Source of the DNA: Candidatus Fredericiella danica
Lineage (GTDB): Bacteria > Chloroflexota > Anaerolineae > Caldilineales > Caldilineaceae
Direction: 5' to 3'
Assembly (NCBI GenBank): GCA_016713335.1
Contig: JADJPH010000104.1
Coordinates: forward strand, 7,458 to 71,457
DNA: 64,000 bases
A program made the position numbers and the translations under genes. Every line of letters begins with the position of its first letter. The first letter of the stretch is position 1. The notes under the pieces are model-generated. The model was not told where the DNA came from. It made no database searches and worked only from the letters and a program-made list of their open reading frames with translations. Positions 19,193 to 27,596 of the stretch are shown piece after piece.

Positions 19193-20255
19193 AGAGTGTG
19201 ATCAGCGTGACCTGTGGGCGGGTGCGAAAGCGTAACGGGATGCCTTCGCCGATGCCGCGGCTGACGTAAAATTGGGTATGCCCACGCGAGAATTGCCCGG
19301 AGACCTGTGCGCGTGAAAGATGGGCGGATTGCGTGTGCGCCGGTCCCCAGAAAGGCACCTGCAGTTGACCGCCGTGCGTGTGCCCGGAGATGACGGCATC
19401 GACCCGGTCCAACGCCGGGTGCGCAATGATGTCGGGGTTGTGGCTCAAGAGCACGGCCGGCTCGCCTGCCGGGATTGCGGCGAGGGCATCTGCCAGGTGG
19501 GGTGTCCCTTGCCCAAGATCATCGATGCCGGCCAGGTAGATATCCAACGGCAGCGATGGGTCTATAACATGGACCGAACGGTTATGCAAGACCTGGTAGT
19601 CCATCTCCTGCAGGAGCGCAGATAAGGCGTCGGTGTCGTTTGCACCGATCGGTTTGCCATCGAGTGGAGTGTTGCGCACGTACCAAACGAAGCGGGGCAG
19701 GCGAGATGCCGCCAATGTGACTCTGCCGAGCGGGTTGGCGCCGCGGTTGCGTGCGGTTTCGAGGTTCTGAAAGGTGCGCCACATGCGCGGCAGCGTGACG
19801 AGCATGTTGTAGTGCGTGTAGTCGTGGTTGCCATAGACGGCATAGCGGCCCAGGCGGGGTGCCGGCACCGCAGCGAGCAATTCGCGCACCAGTTCTAGCC
19901 CGCTATCGTAATGAATGAAATCACCCGTATGAATCAGCAGATCATATTCGAGGCCATCGACCAGCCGGCGGATGCGGTCAATCTTTTTCCGTTCCCGTGC
20001 GGTACGATTTCCCCCGCAAAAGTGGCTATCGGCGAGTTGTAGGATACGGAGTCCACGCGCCGGCAAACGGCCGGGTGCGTTGATTTGCATCTCAACACAG
20101 GCGAATTCGATGTTGAGCGGTTCGATCGCATAGGCATAAACGCCGAGGAGGGCAGCCGTGCTGGCGCCCGCCAATGCCAAACCAGTAAGCCCGCGCAGGG
20201 GGCTTCGTGTCACGCGCACCGCCGGCTCTTGCGGTGCGATTTGAATCTCTGCCAT
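19185..20255 (-). CDS. Membrane-anchored metallophosphoesterase (YkuE-like)
   Basis: A 356-residue calcineurin-type phosphoesterase. An N-terminal hydrophobic segment (LTGLALAGASTAALLGVYAY, ~residues 23-42) would anchor it facing outward. Dimetal-site motifs in order: LQLADSHFCGG (D-x-H), IHTGDFIHYDSG (GD), YAVYGNHDY (GNHD), VLLSHNPD, and VISGHTHGGQL (GHxH). The layout matches YkuE/UDP-2,3-diacylglucosamine pyrophosphatase-like proteins with phospholipid or nucleotide-sugar substrates. It is followed by the overlapping methyltransferase gene. Confidence 0.88.
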   Translation of the reverse strand: MAEIQIAPQEPAVRVTRSPLRGLTGLALAGASTAALLGVYAYAIEPLNIEFACVEMQINAPGRLPARGLRILQLADSHFCGGNRTARERKKIDRIRRLVDGLEYDLLIHTGDFIHYDSGLELVRELLAAVPAPRLGRYAVYGNHDYTHYNMLVTLPRMWRTFQNLETARNRGANPLGRVTLAASRLPRFVWYVRNTPLDGKPIGANDTDALSALLQEMDYQVLHNRSVHVIDPSLPLDIYLAGIDDLGQGTPHLADALAAIPAGEPAVLLSHNPDIIAHPALDRVDAVISGHTHGGQLQVPFWGPAHTQSAHLSRAQVSGQFSRGHTQFYVSRGIGEGIPLRFRTRPQVTLITLYG

Positions 20256-20429
20256 AGTTTCTGACTTCTCCTATGCTCTATCATACGCCATTGGGGGTGG
20301 GGGGATGAAAAGGTGGGGCGTGTGACACGGATCCTCAATACACCTCAGAACCCCGTGACAACCCTTTCCCTCCATCATTAGCTTGTTTCCAAGATGGCGC
20401 TTGTTGTGTGACAAGGAAATGGCTGATTC

Positions 20430-21080
20430 ATGAAGAACCCGATTCGGGTCGTGATCGCCGATGACCATGCCCTGGTGCTGCAGGGACTCCGGAGCCTTCT
20501 GGCCGCTGAGGAGGATATTCGCGTCATCGCGACGGCAACCGACGGTGAACGGTTGATGGATGCCGTGGAACGCTTTGCCCCTGAAGTGGCGCTGGTGGAC
20601 GTTCGGATGCCCTATCTCGATGGGTTGGCGTGCCTGGAACGGATCCGTGCCACGGCGCCGGAGACGCGGGTGCTCCTAATCACTGCCTACGATGACGGTG
20701 ACACGTTGCGCACTCTGATTGCAGCCGGTCCGGATGGTCTCCTGCTGAAGTGCGACCCGCCCGAGCAGGTCGCGGCAGCCATTCGCCAGGTGATGGCGGG
20801 ACAACTGGTCTTCCCGGCATCCGCCCGGCAGTTGCTCCGCCCTGCAACGCCGAAAACGACTGCCGTTGAGCTATCTCCGCGCGAATTGGATGTGCTCAAA
20901 CTTGTGGCGGAGGGGCTGAGCAATCTGGAGATCACACAGCGGCTGCACATCAGTGCAAACACCGTAAAGTTTCATCTTCAGAATATCTACCAGCGGCTGG
21001 GCGTGCAGAATCGAACGGAGGCGAGCCGTTGGTATCTTGACCATGGACGGGTGCGCGAGGGTGAGCGGTCCCGGTCATGA
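20430..21080 (+). CDS. NarL/LuxR-family response regulator
   Basis: 216 residues. Receiver domain (VVIADDHALVLQGLRSLL; phospho-acceptor Asp in VALVDVRMPYLDG, ~residue 56; conserved Thr/Lys in LITAYDD and LLKCDPPE). C-terminal GerE/LuxR helix-turn-helix (LSPRELDVLKLVAEGLSNLE, TVKFHLQNIYQRLGVQNRTE). No partner histidine kinase is adjacent. It stands on the same strand about 190 bases before the RuBisCO gene, separated by a stem-loop, so it could regulate that gene, but nothing in the sequence proves this. Confidence 0.93.
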   Translation: MKNPIRVVIADDHALVLQGLRSLLAAEEDIRVIATATDGERLMDAVERFAPEVALVDVRMPYLDGLACLERIRATAPETRVLLITAYDDGDTLRTLIAAGPDGLLLKCDPPEQVAAAIRQVMAGQLVFPASARQLLRPATPKTTAVELSPRELDVLKLVAEGLSNLEITQRLHISANTVKFHLQNIYQRLGVQNRTEASRWYLDHGRVREGERSRS

Positions 21081-21085
21081 AGGCG

Positions 21086-21107
21086 CACCCGCCCATTTGG
21101 GCGGGTG
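21086..21107 (+). terminator. Stem-loop after response regulator
   Basis: Perfect CACCCGCCC-ATTT-GGGCGGGTG hairpin 5 bases after the stop; no T-run, so weak or Rho-assisted. Confidence 0.6.
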
Positions 21108-21273
21108 AACAACCATCCGGTCACCCCCCAATGACCACCTGCTTGTGTATTCTGGCACAAATGAAATCCTGGTAAAGTAGCGGCAAGTTTGCAGAGAGAG
21201 CCGGTGGTGTAACACGAACGCTTTGTTGCCGGTGGTCTACAGTCCTATGTAATTACTTGCCAGGAGAAGAACC

Positions 21274-22660
21274 ATGCAACTACAGATGCCAGCGACCCAT
21301 GTGGCGAATGAGCAATCCGCGGTGGAAGTGAACAGCAAGTACCGCGCGGGCGTCCGGACCTATGCCGAGGATTACTACGCACCCGACTACGTGCCGCACG
21401 AAAGTGATCTGCTCTGCGCCTTTCGCATCACCCCGAAAAGCGGCGTGAGCATGATTGAGGCGGCGGCGGCTGTGGCGGCGGAGTCTTCGACCGGCACCTG
21501 GACCGAGGTCTGGTCCAACCAGTTGACGGATCTGGATTTCTACAAAGCCAAGGTCTACGCCATTGAAGATGACATCGCGTTCATTGCCTACCCGCTCGAC
21601 CTGTTTGAGGAAGGCAGCATCGTCAATATCATGTCGTCGATCGTCGGCAACGTCTTCGGCTTCAAAGCGGTTGCCGCGCTGCGCCTGGAAGACATGAAGA
21701 TCCCACTGGCGCTCGTCAAGACGTTCCCGGGGCCGCGCGTGGGGCTGTATGATGAACGCGTCTGGTCAAACAAGTGGGGCCGGCCCTTGATTGGCGGCAC
21801 GGTGAAGCCCAAGCTGGGGTTGTCGCCCAGAGACTATGCGACGATTATCTACGAGTGCCTCGTCGGTGGGCTGGATACGACCAAAGATGACGAGAACATG
21901 AACTCGCAGCCCTTCAGCCGGTGGCGCGATCGGTTCATGTATGCGCAGGACGCCGTGGTCAATGCCATGGGGACGACCAATGAGTTCAAGGGCCACTGGC
22001 ACAACATCACCGCAGCCTCGACCTCAGAATCGCTGCGGCGCATGGAATATCTGCATGGCATGGGCGCCAAGATGTGTATGTTTGACTTCTTGACTGCCGG
22101 CTTCGCGGCCAGCACCGACATTTTTGCACGGGCCTCGGAATTGAACATGATTGTGCACTGCCACCGGGCCATGCATGCTGTGTTCACGCGCCAGAAGAAT
22201 CATGGCATTCACATGCGGGTGGTGGCCAAGTGGCTGCGTCTTTCCGGCGGCGATCACCTGCACCGGCACGGTCGTAGGCAAGCTCGAAGGCTCCTGGAAT
22301 GACACGCTGGGCATCATTGACCTGCTGCGCGAGCGAAGCATCAGCCCAGACCCGGTGCGCGGTATCTATTTTGACCAGGATTTTGGCGGTTTGAAGTCGG
22401 TGTGGCCGGTGGCGTCAGGGGGAATTCACATCCATAATATTCCTGATTTGCTCCGCATCTATGGCAACGATGCCTTCTTCCTCTTCGGCGGCGGCACGCA
22501 CGGACACCCAAAAGGCAGCCGTGCCGGTGCACGGGCGAATCGTGTCGCCGTGGAAGAGTTGGTGGCCGGTAAGACACTTGAAGAGGCCGCGCGCACCTGC
22601 CCCGAACTGCGGGAGGCGATGGAGTTGTGGGGGAACGTGACGTTTGAAGTGCAGAACTGA
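21274..22660 (+). CDS. cbbL: RuBisCO large subunit, form I' type (no small subunit; frameshifted)
   Basis: Ribulose-1,5-bisphosphate carboxylase/oxygenase catalytic subunit, ~462 residues repaired. AGGAGA precedes the ATG. Form I-clade features: TGTWTEVWSNQLTDLDFYKA, PLDLFEEGSIVNIMSSIVGN, GGTVKPKLGLSPRDYA (catalytic Lys), GLDTTKDDENMNSQPF (carbamylated Lys plus Asp/Glu metal ligands), HCHRAMHAVFTRQKNHGIH, loop-6 GTVVGKLEG and SGGIHIHNIPDLLR. The frame breaks at 22263-22264 just before loop 6: two bases appear lost from GATCACCTGCAC(AC)CGGCACG. No rbcS-like frame lies within or after the gene, and phosphoribulokinase follows. Form I sequence without a small subunit is the definition of form I', known from Chloroflexota. 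Confidence 0.9.
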
Positions 22661-22750
22661 ACTCGTATTACGTATCTCGTGTCTCGTGTTGCGTGCTCCG
22701 AAGTGCGAGATACACCATAGGAAATACGCAACACGAAACACGAGACATTC
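22661..22750. repeat. ACACGAAACACG-type repeat, inverted
   Basis: CGTATTACGTATCTCGTGTC-type words on the left and ATACGCAACACGAAACACGA-type words on the right form an imperfect inverted repeat between cbbL and prk. It fills the gap where a small-subunit gene would normally be. Confidence 0.75.
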
Positions 22751-22761
22751 AAGGGGCAATC

Positions 22762-23775
22762 ATGAACAAACCCAATCGTCCAATCGTGTTAGGCATTGTT
22801 GGCGATAGTGCGGCGGGAAAGACTACGCTGAGCCGGGGGCTCACGCAGGTGCTCGGCGCCGATCGCGTGACGCATATCTGCACCGACGACTATCACAAGT
22901 ATGATCGGCGCGAGCGGACCGTGCACAATATCTCGGCGCTGCATCCGGACTGCAACTACCTGGACATCATGCAGTTGCATCTTGAGCGCCTGCATTATGG
23001 ACAGCCCATTCTGAAGCCGGTCTATGATCACAACACAGGCACACTGGTCCGGCCCGAGTATGTGCAGCCAAAGGAGTTTGTCATCGTGGATGGCCTCCTG
23101 AGCTTCTTCACGCCGGTCATGCGCCAGTTCTTTGATGTGAAGGTCTTTTTGGCGCCGCGCGAGGACCTGCGCCAGGTGTGGAAGGTGCGGCGCGACACAA
23201 CCAAACGTGGTTACACACGCGAGCAGGTGCTTGACTCCTTGCGCAAGCGTGAGCAGGATTCCGAGCAGTTCATTCGACCGCAGGCGCAATGCGCTGATAT
23301 CGGGGTGAGTTTTGCCCCGCCCGAAGGCGTTACCGCGGAGGAATCCGGTTCACAACTGGATGTCCGGCTCGTGTTGCGCCCCACGATTCCGCATCCGGAT
23401 CTGAGCTATCTATTTGAGGATCGGACCACCAGCGAGGGGATCCGGCTGAAACTGGGGCGTGACGGTGGATTACCGGTCGATTTTCTGGAGATCGACGGCA
23501 CGGTGGCAACGCGGCCGGCACGGCGGATGGAGCAGGCCATCTGGCAACATATGCCTGAGATGGAGCCAGTCGGCGATGCGCTGTTTGGCGACTATCAAGA
23601 CGAGCGTGGCACCCAGCACAGCCATCCGTTGGCGCTGACGCAACTCTTGATCGCCTATCACCTACTGAGAAAGTACAAGGATCTTGCCCATCTGCCCTAT
23701 GCGGCGCCTGTGGCCGCGCTCTCACGGCTGCAGGTGACACAAGACGCCGCAGCCGAAGCACTGGTGCCGGCGTGA
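22762..23775 (+). CDS. prk: Phosphoribulokinase
   Basis: Makes ribulose-1,5-bisphosphate from ribulose-5-phosphate and ATP, the RuBisCO substrate. 337 residues. P-loop GIVGDSAAGKTTLSRG (~residues 11-26), CTDDYHKYDRRER (catalytic Asp and ribulose-5-P site), LHPDCNYLDIMQLHLERL, PVYDHNTG, and the Walker B-like FVIVDGLLSFF. The layout matches the class II (plant/cyanobacterial-type) enzymes rather than the octameric proteobacterial class. ATG at 22762 with AAGGGG upstream is preferred over the in-frame ATG at 22693, which would read through the repeat. Same strand as cbbL, so a two-gene Calvin-cycle operon is likely. Confidence 0.93.
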   Translation: MNKPNRPIVLGIVGDSAAGKTTLSRGLTQVLGADRVTHICTDDYHKYDRRERTVHNISALHPDCNYLDIMQLHLERLHYGQPILKPVYDHNTGTLVRPEYVQPKEFVIVDGLLSFFTPVMRQFFDVKVFLAPREDLRQVWKVRRDTTKRGYTREQVLDSLRKREQDSEQFIRPQAQCADIGVSFAPPEGVTAEESGSQLDVRLVLRPTIPHPDLSYLFEDRTTSEGIRLKLGRDGGLPVDFLEIDGTVATRPARRMEQAIWQHMPEMEPVGDALFGDYQDERGTQHSHPLALTQLLIAYHLLRKYKDLAHLPYAAPVAALSRLQVTQDAAAEALVPA

Positions 23776-23787
23776 TGGCCGGGGCCA

Positions 23788-24141
23788 TCAATTCAGGGCG
23801 TTTTTTTCACCAACCAGGGTTGTCGCCGATGGCACTGCTTCCAGGCGTTCGATGGGGATGGGCTGGCCCGATACTTCGCTCAGCCCGTAGACGCCGTCTT
23901 CGAGCCGTTGTAGGGCATGTTTCACCTGGCGCAACTCGGACAGGGCACGCACCATCAGCGTCTCTTCGTTTTCGGCGTCAAACAGACGCCGGGCGAGGTC
24001 CAACTCATCATCGACGCCTGCTGCGCTGCCATAGTTAGGGTCACCGAGATCTTGCTTCCACGCCGCGATTTGGTGTTCCAACTCTGCCTTTTGGCGCTCT
24101 AGCAGTTTGCGAAAGTGGTCAATCTGTTTCGACGTCAACAT
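23788..24141 (-). CDS. TraR/DksA-like protein lacking the zinc cysteines
   Basis: About 118 residues. N-terminal coiled coil (QIDHFRKLLERQKAELEHQI) with the acidic tip replaced by DELDLARRLFDAENEE, then GVYGLSEVSGQPIPIERLEA, aligning with the zinc-finger strand GxYGxCxxCGxxIPxxRLEA of DksA. Both cysteines are Leu-Ser/Val-Ser, and the second CxxC pair is missing. Zinc-less DksA homologues exist, so a RNA-polymerase secondary-channel role is possible but unproved. Start chosen at 24141 (MLTSKQ) with AGGAAAGG upstream; the longer frame to 24201 overlaps a terminator. Convergent with prk. Confidence 0.75.
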   Translation of the reverse strand: MLTSKQIDHFRKLLERQKAELEHQIAAWKQDLGDPNYGSAAGVDDELDLARRLFDAENEETLMVRALSELRQVKHALQRLEDGVYGLSEVSGQPIPIERLEAVPSATTLVGEKNALN

Positions 24142-24177
24142 CGTGATCAGCCTTTCCTGGTTGGCATGTTGGCAGGA

Positions 24178-24211
24178 GTCCGCCCGCACGGTATGCACCA
24201 TGCGGGCGGAC
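24178..24211 (-). terminator. Terminator of spermidine operon
   Basis: GTCCGCCCGCA / TGCGGGCGGAC stem (11 bp) with a 12-nt loop immediately after the end of the last potD gene on the minus strand. Confidence 0.7.
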
Positions 24212-24216
24212 TTGCA

Positions 24217-25364
24217 TTAGCGGCCTTTGACTTCGGTCCAGAGGCGATCGTAGAGGACTGTTGCCTCTCCGATATCTTCCACCCAGACACCTTTGTTCCA
24301 GACGTCGGGGGCGTATTGGTAATCGGGGAATTGATATACGCTTCGTAGAGTTCATGCTGGTTTTCTTTTGCGTAATCGAGCGCGGCCTGGTTGGGCATCG
24401 TGTAGGGAAATTCCTCCAGCATCTTCCAGAAGACATCGCCCTGCAGCGAGTAGTTGAGCCAGGCATAGGCGGCGTCGGGGTGCGGCGCAGCGTTGAGGAT
24501 CACGTAGGCATCGGCGAAGTTGTATTGGCCTTCAGTGGGGTAGACATAGTCGATGTTCCCGAGTTCGCGCTGTGCCAGCACTGCTTCGGCGGTCCAGACC
24601 ATGCCCAGATCGGCGTCGCCCGCAATCAGGGCGGTCTTCGGGCTGTCGGAATCAAAGATTTTGATGTTGTGAACCAGTTCGGCGACTTTGGGCTTGACGG
24701 CAGCCAGTTCGGCAGGATCGGTGGTGTTCGGATCTTTGCCGGCAGTCATGAGCGCCATGCCGGTGATTACCCGTGGGTCATCGATGAAAACCATTTTGCC
24801 GGCATACTCCGGTTTCCAGAGGTCGGCCCATGATTGCGGTATATTCGTGACTTTGTCTTTGTTGACGACGATCGCCTGGGTGCCGGCCTGGTAGGGGACG
24901 GCATACTCGCCGGTGTCGTCGCCGTGCACAGGGAAGAAGCCTTCGGCGATATTTTTCAGATTGGGGAGCTTTGCCAGGTCAAGTTTTTGCAGCAGGCCGG
25001 TGCGAATCATCGGCGGGATGATGTAGTCGGTCGGCTGCGCCAGGTCGTAGGTGGTTGCGCCCTGGCTCAACTTGGCAAACATCTCTTCGTTGCTGGAATA
25101 CTCCTCGCGATTCACCTTGACGCCGTAGATCTGTTCGAAGCAGTCAATGGTGTCTTGAGGGATATATTCGGTCCAGACAAAGAGATTCAAATCCTTCGAT
25201 GTCACCTCGACGCGTGGGTTTGGTTCAGGGCAGACAAAACCGCTTTTTGTTGTGATTTGGCCGCCTTCGGCTTTTTGTTCGCCGCCGCCGCAGGCGGTCA
25301 ATAGGGCTGCGCCAAGCAGTAATCCCAGCAAGGTTATGCGTAATGCGTGACGAGAAAGTCCCAC
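24217..25364 (-). CDS. potD: Spermidine/putrescine-binding lipoprotein PotD, second copy (frameshifted)
   Basis: Polyamine-binding lipoprotein: lipobox LLTAC after a Leu-rich signal, then DLNLFVWTEYIPQDTIDCFE, YGVKVNREEYSSNEEMFAKL, LAQPTDYIIPPMI, DSDSPKTALIAGDADLGMVW and FWKMLEEFPYTMPNQAALDY. One C is missing from the run at 24307-24311. The repaired tail reads DVWNKGVWVEDIGEATVLYD and ends at 24217. The frame as it stands continues to 24147 as nonsense. It is a paralogue of the PotD at 25577, roughly half identical by eye, and separated from it by a strong stem-loop. Confidence 0.9.
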
Positions 25365-25488
25365 GGAAGCTATCCTTTCACATGTTCGATCACAGGCCCG
25401 GTAACGCGGTCCATGATAACAGTTTTTGAGGAAACTTGCGATTGCAACGCGAGAATGAAATCGTAGGAGACCGGGGAGGGGCTATTGG

Positions 25489-25542
25489 CCCCAATGGCGA
25501 CAATCAGCCTGTTTTCTTGCAGACTGATTGTCGCCATTGGGG
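25489..25542 (-). terminator. Perfect 19-bp stem-loop between the two potD genes
   Basis: CCCCAATGGCGACAATCAG pairs perfectly with its complement 16 bases later. No T-run on either side is obvious. Attenuator or partial terminator separating the second potD from the rest of the operon. Confidence 0.75.
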
Positions 25543-25576
25543 GAACTGCTTGGTAATGCGGGTTGCGCTGTTGGCG

Positions 25577-26740
25577 CTATTGGCCCTTCACTTCGGTCCA
25601 GACCTGGTCATAAAGTGGCAGGGCGTCGCCGACATCTTCGATGCGATGGCCGGTTGTCAACACGTCCGCGGGCGTGTTTGAGATGTTAGAATCCATGTAC
25701 GCCTTGTAAAGATCCGGGTGATTGGTCTTTGCGAACTCAAGCGCTCCCGAGTTTGGATTGGTATAGGGGAACTCCTCCAGCATCTTCCAGAAGACGTCAG
25801 GCTGTAGAGTGTAGTTGAGCCAGGCATAGGCGGCGTCGGCATGCGGTGCACCGGCCGGAATGGCGTAGTTGTCCTGCCAGAGGATGGGGCCTTCGGTCGG
25901 ATAGATGTACTGGATGGCGGGGTTCTCGCGTTGGGCCAGCACGGCTTCGGCAGTCCACGTGATTCCCAGATCGACATCGCCGGCGATCAAAGCAGTCTTC
26001 GGGCTGTCGCTGTCAAAGACTTTGATCCCCTTCACCAACTCAGCTAGTTTCGTCTTGGCCTCCTCCAGTTGCGCGCGGTCGGTGGAATTCACTGGGTAGC
26101 CCAGGGTCAACAACGTGATGCCAATGATTGCCCGTGAATCATCAAGGCTGATGAGGCGACCGGCATAGTCTGTTTTCCAGAGGTCGGCAAAGGACTTGGG
26201 GGGATCCGTCACCACATCGCTGTTGTAGACAATGGCGTCGGTCCCCGCCTGATAGGGGAGGGTGTACTTGTTGCCGGGGTCGAATGGCAGGTCCATGTAG
26301 TTGGGATCCAGATTCGAAATCACCGGGAGTTTGCTCTTGTCCAGTTCCTGAAGGAGATTCTGGCGGATCATCGGCGCCACGATGTAGTCGGTGGGTTGGA
26401 CGATGTCGTAGTTGGCGCCACCGGCGCTGAGTTTGGCGAACATCTCCTCGTTGCTTGAGTACTCGGAGTGGTTGACATCCACGCCGTAGACTTCTTCGAA
26501 GCAATCGATCGTCCATTGCGGGATGTATTCGGTCCAGACAAAAAGATTGAGTTCGGTGGACGTCACTTCGACCTTTGGATTTGGGGCGGGGCAGGATAGA
26601 TCGCCGGCTGAGGCGCCAGACGATTCATCGCTCGAGGCCGCGGGTTGTTCATCCCCGCCCCCGCAGGCGCCAAGGACGAGGCCAGCCAGGATCAGGACAG
26701 TGACGAGGCTGGGGAGCCAAGATTTTTTGTGGGACATCAT
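25577..26740 (-). CDS. potD: Spermidine/putrescine-binding lipoprotein PotD, first copy
   Basis: 387 residues, intact. Lipobox LVLGAC after the signal peptide, then a Ser/Ala linker and ELNLFVWTEYIPQWTIDCFE, VDVNHSEYSSNEEMFAKLSA, DIVQPTDYIVAPMI, TLPYQAGTDAIVYN, FDSDSPKTALIAGDVDLGIT. The PotD/PotF fold binds polyamine outside the cell and delivers it to PotBC. It lies 16 bases after potC and is therefore in the potABCD operon order typical for the family. Confidence 0.92.
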   Translation of the reverse strand: MMSHKKSWLPSLVTVLILAGLVLGACGGGDEQPAASSDESSGASAGDLSCPAPNPKVEVTSTELNLFVWTEYIPQWTIDCFEEVYGVDVNHSEYSSNEEMFAKLSAGGANYDIVQPTDYIVAPMIRQNLLQELDKSKLPVISNLDPNYMDLPFDPGNKYTLPYQAGTDAIVYNSDVVTDPPKSFADLWKTDYAGRLISLDDSRAIIGITLLTLGYPVNSTDRAQLEEAKTKLAELVKGIKVFDSDSPKTALIAGDVDLGITWTAEAVLAQRENPAIQYIYPTEGPILWQDNYAIPAGAPHADAAYAWLNYTLQPDVFWKMLEEFPYTNPNSGALEFAKTNHPDLYKAYMDSNISNTPADVLTTGHRIEDVGDALPLYDQVWTEVKGQ

Positions 26741-26756
26741 TCTCTCCGTTGTTGTT

Positions 26757-27596
26757 TTACTCTCGATTCTGAAACCATTGGGAGATGCCGACGGCGATCA
26801 GCACCACCACAATCCAAATAGTGGAAAGCGCATTGACTTCCGGTGTTACGATCCGGCGGAGGAGACCATACACGTAAATCGGAAGTGTGGTTGCGCCGGG
26901 GCCTGTGGTGAAGAAGGTGATGATAAAGTCATCCAGGGAGAGGGTGAAGGCGAGCATGGCGCCTGCGAGTACGCCCGGGGCGATAAGTGGGAGCGTAACG
27001 CGCACAAACGTTGTGAGCTCGTTGGCGCCGAGGTCCATGGCGGCTTCTTCAACACGATTGTCGAAGCCATGCAGGCGCGCGCGTACGACCAGGATGACGA
27101 AAGGCACACTGAACGCAATATGTGAAACGATGACCGTGCCCAGCCCTAATGACAACCGGCGATCAGGCGGGAGGTTGAGACCGGTGTTTACAAAGCCAAA
27201 GAGCGCGCTGAAGAGCACCAGGATGCCGATACCCATGACGATTTCAGGCGTCACGATAGGGAAGTACATGGAGGTCTCAGAGAAGTTGCGCCCGCGGAAT
27301 TGATAGCGCTGCAATGCGAGTGCGGCCATCGTGCCAATGAAGGTGGCGACAATGGTGGAGGTCGTTGCGATGATGAGGGTGTTGCGCGTTGCATCCAGCG
27401 CATCCTCGTTTTGGAGGAGTTGGCAGTACCAGTAGAAAGGTCCGCAAGGACCTTTGTTGACGACCCCTTCAAAGACGATGTTCGTCTTGGATGAATTGAA
27501 CGAGAAGACGATTAAGACGAGGATTGGCGCATACAGAAAAATGTATACGAGAATGGCGGACAGGGTAAGCCAGGGCGAACGACGGTGGGTGCTCAT
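26757..27596 (-). CDS. potC: Spermidine/putrescine ABC permease PotC
   Basis: 279 residues, intact, ~6 TM helices. N-terminal LTLSAILVYIFLYAPILVLI, then SMYFPIVTPEIVMGIGILVL and the EAA coupling loop RVEEAAMDLGANELTTFVRV, LSLDDFIITFFTTGPG. Its start overlaps the potB stop by four bases (ATGA), implying translational coupling. Confidence 0.93.
   Translation of the reverse strand: MSTHRRSPWLTLSAILVYIFLYAPILVLIVFSFNSSKTNIVFEGVVNKGPCGPFYWYCQLLQNEDALDATRNTLIIATTSTIVATFIGTMAALALQRYQFRGRNFSETSMYFPIVTPEIVMGIGILVLFSALFGFVNTGLNLPPDRRLSLGLGTVIVSHIAFSVPFVILVVRARLHGFDNRVEEAAMDLGANELTTFVRVTLPLIAPGVLAGAMLAFTLSLDDFIITFFTTGPGATTLPIYVYGLLRRIVTPEVNALSTIWIVVVLIAVGISQWFQNRE

Noticed and set aside
22661..22761. 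Possible RuBisCO small subunit between cbbL and prk
   Set aside because: Only 100 bp of repeat DNA with no suitable frame; a small subunit needs about 300 bp or more.
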